From assembly GCA_934655835.1 (NCBI GenBank), contig CAKUHM010000008.1, positions 1-16,575 of the forward strand: a stretch of 16,575 bases of DNA. The letters are read 5' to 3'. How positions within the stretch are numbered: the first letter of the stretch is position 1; each line of letters starts with the position of its first letter. The position numbers and the translations under genes are program-made. This DNA comes from an uncultured Collinsella sp. GTDB taxonomy: Bacteria; Actinomycetota; Coriobacteriia; Coriobacteriales; Coriobacteriaceae. Positions 15,313 through 16,575 of this stretch are shown here, in pieces. The notes beneath the pieces were generated by a model, which was given only the letters and a program-made list of their open reading frames with translations, was not told the DNA's origin and made no database searches.

Positions 15313-15858
15313 TTACAGTCCAAAGAAACTCAAGATCTGGTCTCGGCTTACGGGCTTGTAATTGTTGGCGTCGAGGCCGACATCGTAGCGGAAAATGGGA
15401 CGCTCGCGATCACGGTTGCGCGTGTTGGTACGGTCTCCCCTGCTGTGGATATGCCCGTGCAGCATAATGGCGCCACGCGCTTTGCCGTTCCAGCTGAGCA
15501 TGGGGTAATGGCTCAGAACCAGACGATATCCCTTGGCATAACCGGGAGCAATCTCCAGGTAATCGCGCACGTCATCCCAAATGTGCGGTGCGTCCGGATC
15601 CTCCCAATCGCCGTCATGGTTACCACGTATGAGCGTGACGTTTTGGCAGGCAATACGCTCGCGCAGGCGCACGGCCTCCGCCATGGGCAAGCGATACGTA
15701 AAGTCTCCCAGGATGTAGAGGCGGTCGTCCGCAGCAACGCATTCGTTAATGGCATCGATAACCTTACGGTTCATTTCCTCGACCGAGGCAAACGGTCGAT
15801 CCATATCGTGCAGGATATTCGTGTCGCCCAGGTGCAGGTCGGCGGTAAACCACATCAT
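15313..15858 (-). CDS. Calcineurin-like metallophosphoesterase (COG4186 type)
   Basis: From ATG 15858 this encodes 181 aa with the complete metallophosphoesterase metal-site set: D7-x-H9 (FTADLHLGD), GD (51-52), GNHD (79-82), SHYP (116-119) and HGHIH (134-138). The short single-domain form resembles COG4186 phosphoesterases of unknown substrate. The start is set at 15858 because GAGGA lies 8 nt upstream and family members begin directly with the M-W-F-T-x-D strand. ATG 15873, five codons earlier, has no ribosome site. A minus-strand -10 TATACT (15903-15898) predicts a leader of about 33 nt. The gene is followed by the GGGGACAGG hairpin. Confidence 0.87.
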   Translation of the reverse strand: MMWFTADLHLGDTNILHDMDRPFASVEEMNRKVIDAINECVAADDRLYILGDFTYRLPMAEAVRLRERIACQNVTLIRGNHDGDWEDPDAPHIWDDVRDYLEIAPGYAKGYRLVLSHYPMLSWNGKARGAIMLHGHIHSRGDRTNTRNRDRERPIFRYDVGLDANNYKPVSRDQILSFFGL

Positions 15859-15897
15859 CGTCTGTGTCCTCATTTCGCAACGCGTTTTACTGAAACA

Positions 15898-15903
15898 AGT
15901 ATA
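15898..15903 (-). promoter_or_regulatory. -10 box for the metallophosphoesterase gene
   Basis: TATACT on the minus strand matches 5 of 6 consensus bases and is preceded by TG. No clear -35 is seen, so this could be an extended -10-like promoter. Confidence 0.45.
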
Positions 15904-15924
15904 CAGACGCTTTAACAGGACCGC

Positions 15925-16104
15925 CTAGCCAAAGAGCCCGCCAAACAATCCACGGCGGCGCTTGTCATTCTTTTTCGATACGTCGACTTGCGCGTTCTTA
16001 TCCTTCTGCTTTTTGCGATCCTGCTCCAGCTCGTCGTCATCGAGCAGCAGATCCCACTCAAATGGATCATCCGTCAGATCGAACAGGTCGTCGTCATCAA
16101 ACAT
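15925..16104 (-). CDS. 59-aa charge-segregated small protein, function unknown
   Basis: The start at ATG 16104 is supported by AGGAGGG (16117-16111) at ideal distance. The first half is strongly acidic and hydrophobic (MFDDDDLFDLTDDPFEWDLL, then an acidic run). The second half is Lys/Arg-rich, and the C-terminus is GLFGGLFG, an amphipathic or membrane-touching tail. No cysteines or enzymatic motifs are visible. A hairpin GCCGGA/TCCGGC (16122-16136) sits just upstream of the ribosome site in the leader. A longer frame upstream to 16188 exists but lacks a ribosome site. I do not recognise the family; the layout suggests a nucleic-acid- or membrane-associated adaptor, but that is speculation. 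Confidence 0.7.
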   Translation of the reverse strand: MFDDDDLFDLTDDPFEWDLLLDDDELEQDRKKQKDKNAQVDVSKKNDKRRRGLFGGLFG

Positions 16105-16218
16105 GGCAAGCCCTCCTAGATGCCGGAATGTCCGGCGTTTGACCTTACCGAGAAGTCTAAAGGCACGTGCGGACACAAATTCACCCACCCGGGCCTTTTC
16201 GACCGTTCATCGCAACGA

Positions 16219-16247
16219 TTGCATGACGGAGCGTTTGCAGATAAGAT
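16219..16247 (+). promoter_or_regulatory. Candidate promoter for a small RNA
   Basis: TTGCAT (16219-16224) and TAAGAT (16242-16247) are separated by exactly 17 bp on the plus strand and point into a gene-free structured stretch. Confidence 0.4.
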
Positions 16248-16248
16248 A

Positions 16249-16376
16249 GGGGCACGGATGGCACCCGTTGCAGCGGGTCTTGCCAACTCCGGTACACGTT
16301 TTCATCGTGAGAAGTGGCCGTCTTCGCTTACGCGGGGGCGGCCACTCTGTTTGTCCCCTATCTGCTGTCTTTTTCT
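16249..16376 (+). ncRNA. Candidate structured small RNA (about 125 nt)
   Basis: This stretch between the small-protein gene and the aldehyde dehydrogenase end has a promoter-like sequence at its start and a T5 run at its end (about 16370-16374). The ends can pair (GATAGGGG 16245-16252 with CCCCTATC 16356-16363). Inside, ACCCG (16263-16267) pairs with CGGGT (16274-16278), and AGTGGCCG (16313-16320) pairs with CGGCCACT (16339-16346). No open frame of note is present on the plus strand. I could not match it to tmRNA, SRP RNA or RNase P. It may instead be the terminator region of the leftward aldehyde dehydrogenase gene, since the inner hairpin works on both strands. Confidence 0.35.
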
Positions 16377-16575
16377 AATGCACAAACATGCGCACGAATT
16401 TGCGCTTCCAGCTTGCGTAGGGGGCGTAGCGGAACGGTACATCCAGCCATGTTGCCTTGTTCACGATGCTCTTCTTGTGGCTAAACGTATCGAAACTCTC
16501 GCGGCCATGGTACTGCCCCATGCCGCTCGCGCCCATGCCGCCAAAGCCCATATGGCTCGTAGCCAGATGCATGAT
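16375..16575 (-). CDS. Aldehyde dehydrogenase, C-terminal fragment
   Basis: The last 66 codons of a gene that enters from the right edge are present, ending at TAG 16377-16375. The sequence HMGFGGMGASGMGQYHG followed by FDTFSHKKSIV is the conserved C-terminal block of class 3-type aldehyde dehydrogenases (family pattern 'PFGGVG.SGMG.YHG...F..FSH.K.'). These oxidise aldehydes with NAD(P). The catalytic Cys and Glu lie outside the window. The tail WKRKFVRMFVH is basic and hydrophobic, as in membrane-associating members. Confidence 0.9.
   Translation of the reverse strand: MMHLATSHMGFGGMGASGMGQYHGRESFDTFSHKKSIVNKATWLDVPFRYAPYASWKRKFVRMFVH

Noticed and set aside
16236..16366. Known structured RNAs (SRP RNA, tmRNA, RNase P, actinobacterial 6C RNA) in the right-hand gap
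   Set aside because: The SRP GGAAGGAAGCAGCC-type core is absent, the length does not suit tmRNA or RNase P, and the minus strand has only one run of five C, not the two six-C loops of 6C RNA.
1..16575. CRISPR arrays, tRNA or rRNA genes, and transposase genes
   Set aside because: No regularly spaced repeats, no tRNA- or rRNA-like sequence and no transposase reading frame were seen.

Overview
This window looks like chromosomal DNA of a high-GC Gram-positive bacterium, most likely Coriobacteriia and probably Collinsella or a close relative. That placement is inferred from GC-rich codon use, strong AGGAGG-type ribosome binding sites, a helicase with an actinobacterial DUF3516-like tail, and a general resemblance of the proteins to Collinsella proteins; no marker gene settles it.

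Left region (1-2894, + strand): the 3' end of a BREX-type (DUF2791, BrxD-like) ATPase gene is followed by a complete Lhr/BrxHI-like superfamily 2 helicase. A terminator-like hairpin lies between them. This is probably the downstream end of a DNA-processing or phage-defence cassette whose first genes are outside the window.

Middle-left region (2926-7424, - strand, read right to left): a membrane-anchored HTH regulator is translationally coupled to a DUF4097 envelope protein. It is followed by a bacterial Elp3 (tRNA wobble-uridine radical SAM/GNAT enzyme), whose stop codon abuts the start of a membrane-anchored spermidine-synthase-like protein.

Middle region (7692-12513, + strand): diverging from the regulator are a class I methyltransferase with an N-terminal FSDTR..PWP signature like Trm9/ALKBH8 and a divergent TrmB-like tRNA m7G methyltransferase. 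A 310-bp gap carrying a long foldback repeat follows, then an 893-aa DEAD/DEAH helicase with a DUF3516-like C-terminus. Elp3, the Trm9-like enzyme and TrmB put three tRNA-modification-type genes within 6 kb. In eukaryotes Elp3 and Trm9 act in sequence at U34.

Right region (12592-16575, - strand): a strong bidirectional terminator separates the helicase from a DUF2130 coiled-coil, nuclease-like protein. Then come a ChbG/YdjC-type carbohydrate deacetylase, a COG4186-type metallophosphoesterase, an unrecognised 59-aa charge-segregated protein and the C-terminal end of an aldehyde dehydrogenase. A possible small structured RNA lies between the last two.

The least expected features are small: three stem-loops with a conserved GGGACAGG loop, each just after a stop codon and before a T-run; a 123-bp MITE-like foldback; the Elp3/Trm9-like association; and the loss of the catalytic-motif Asp in TrmB.
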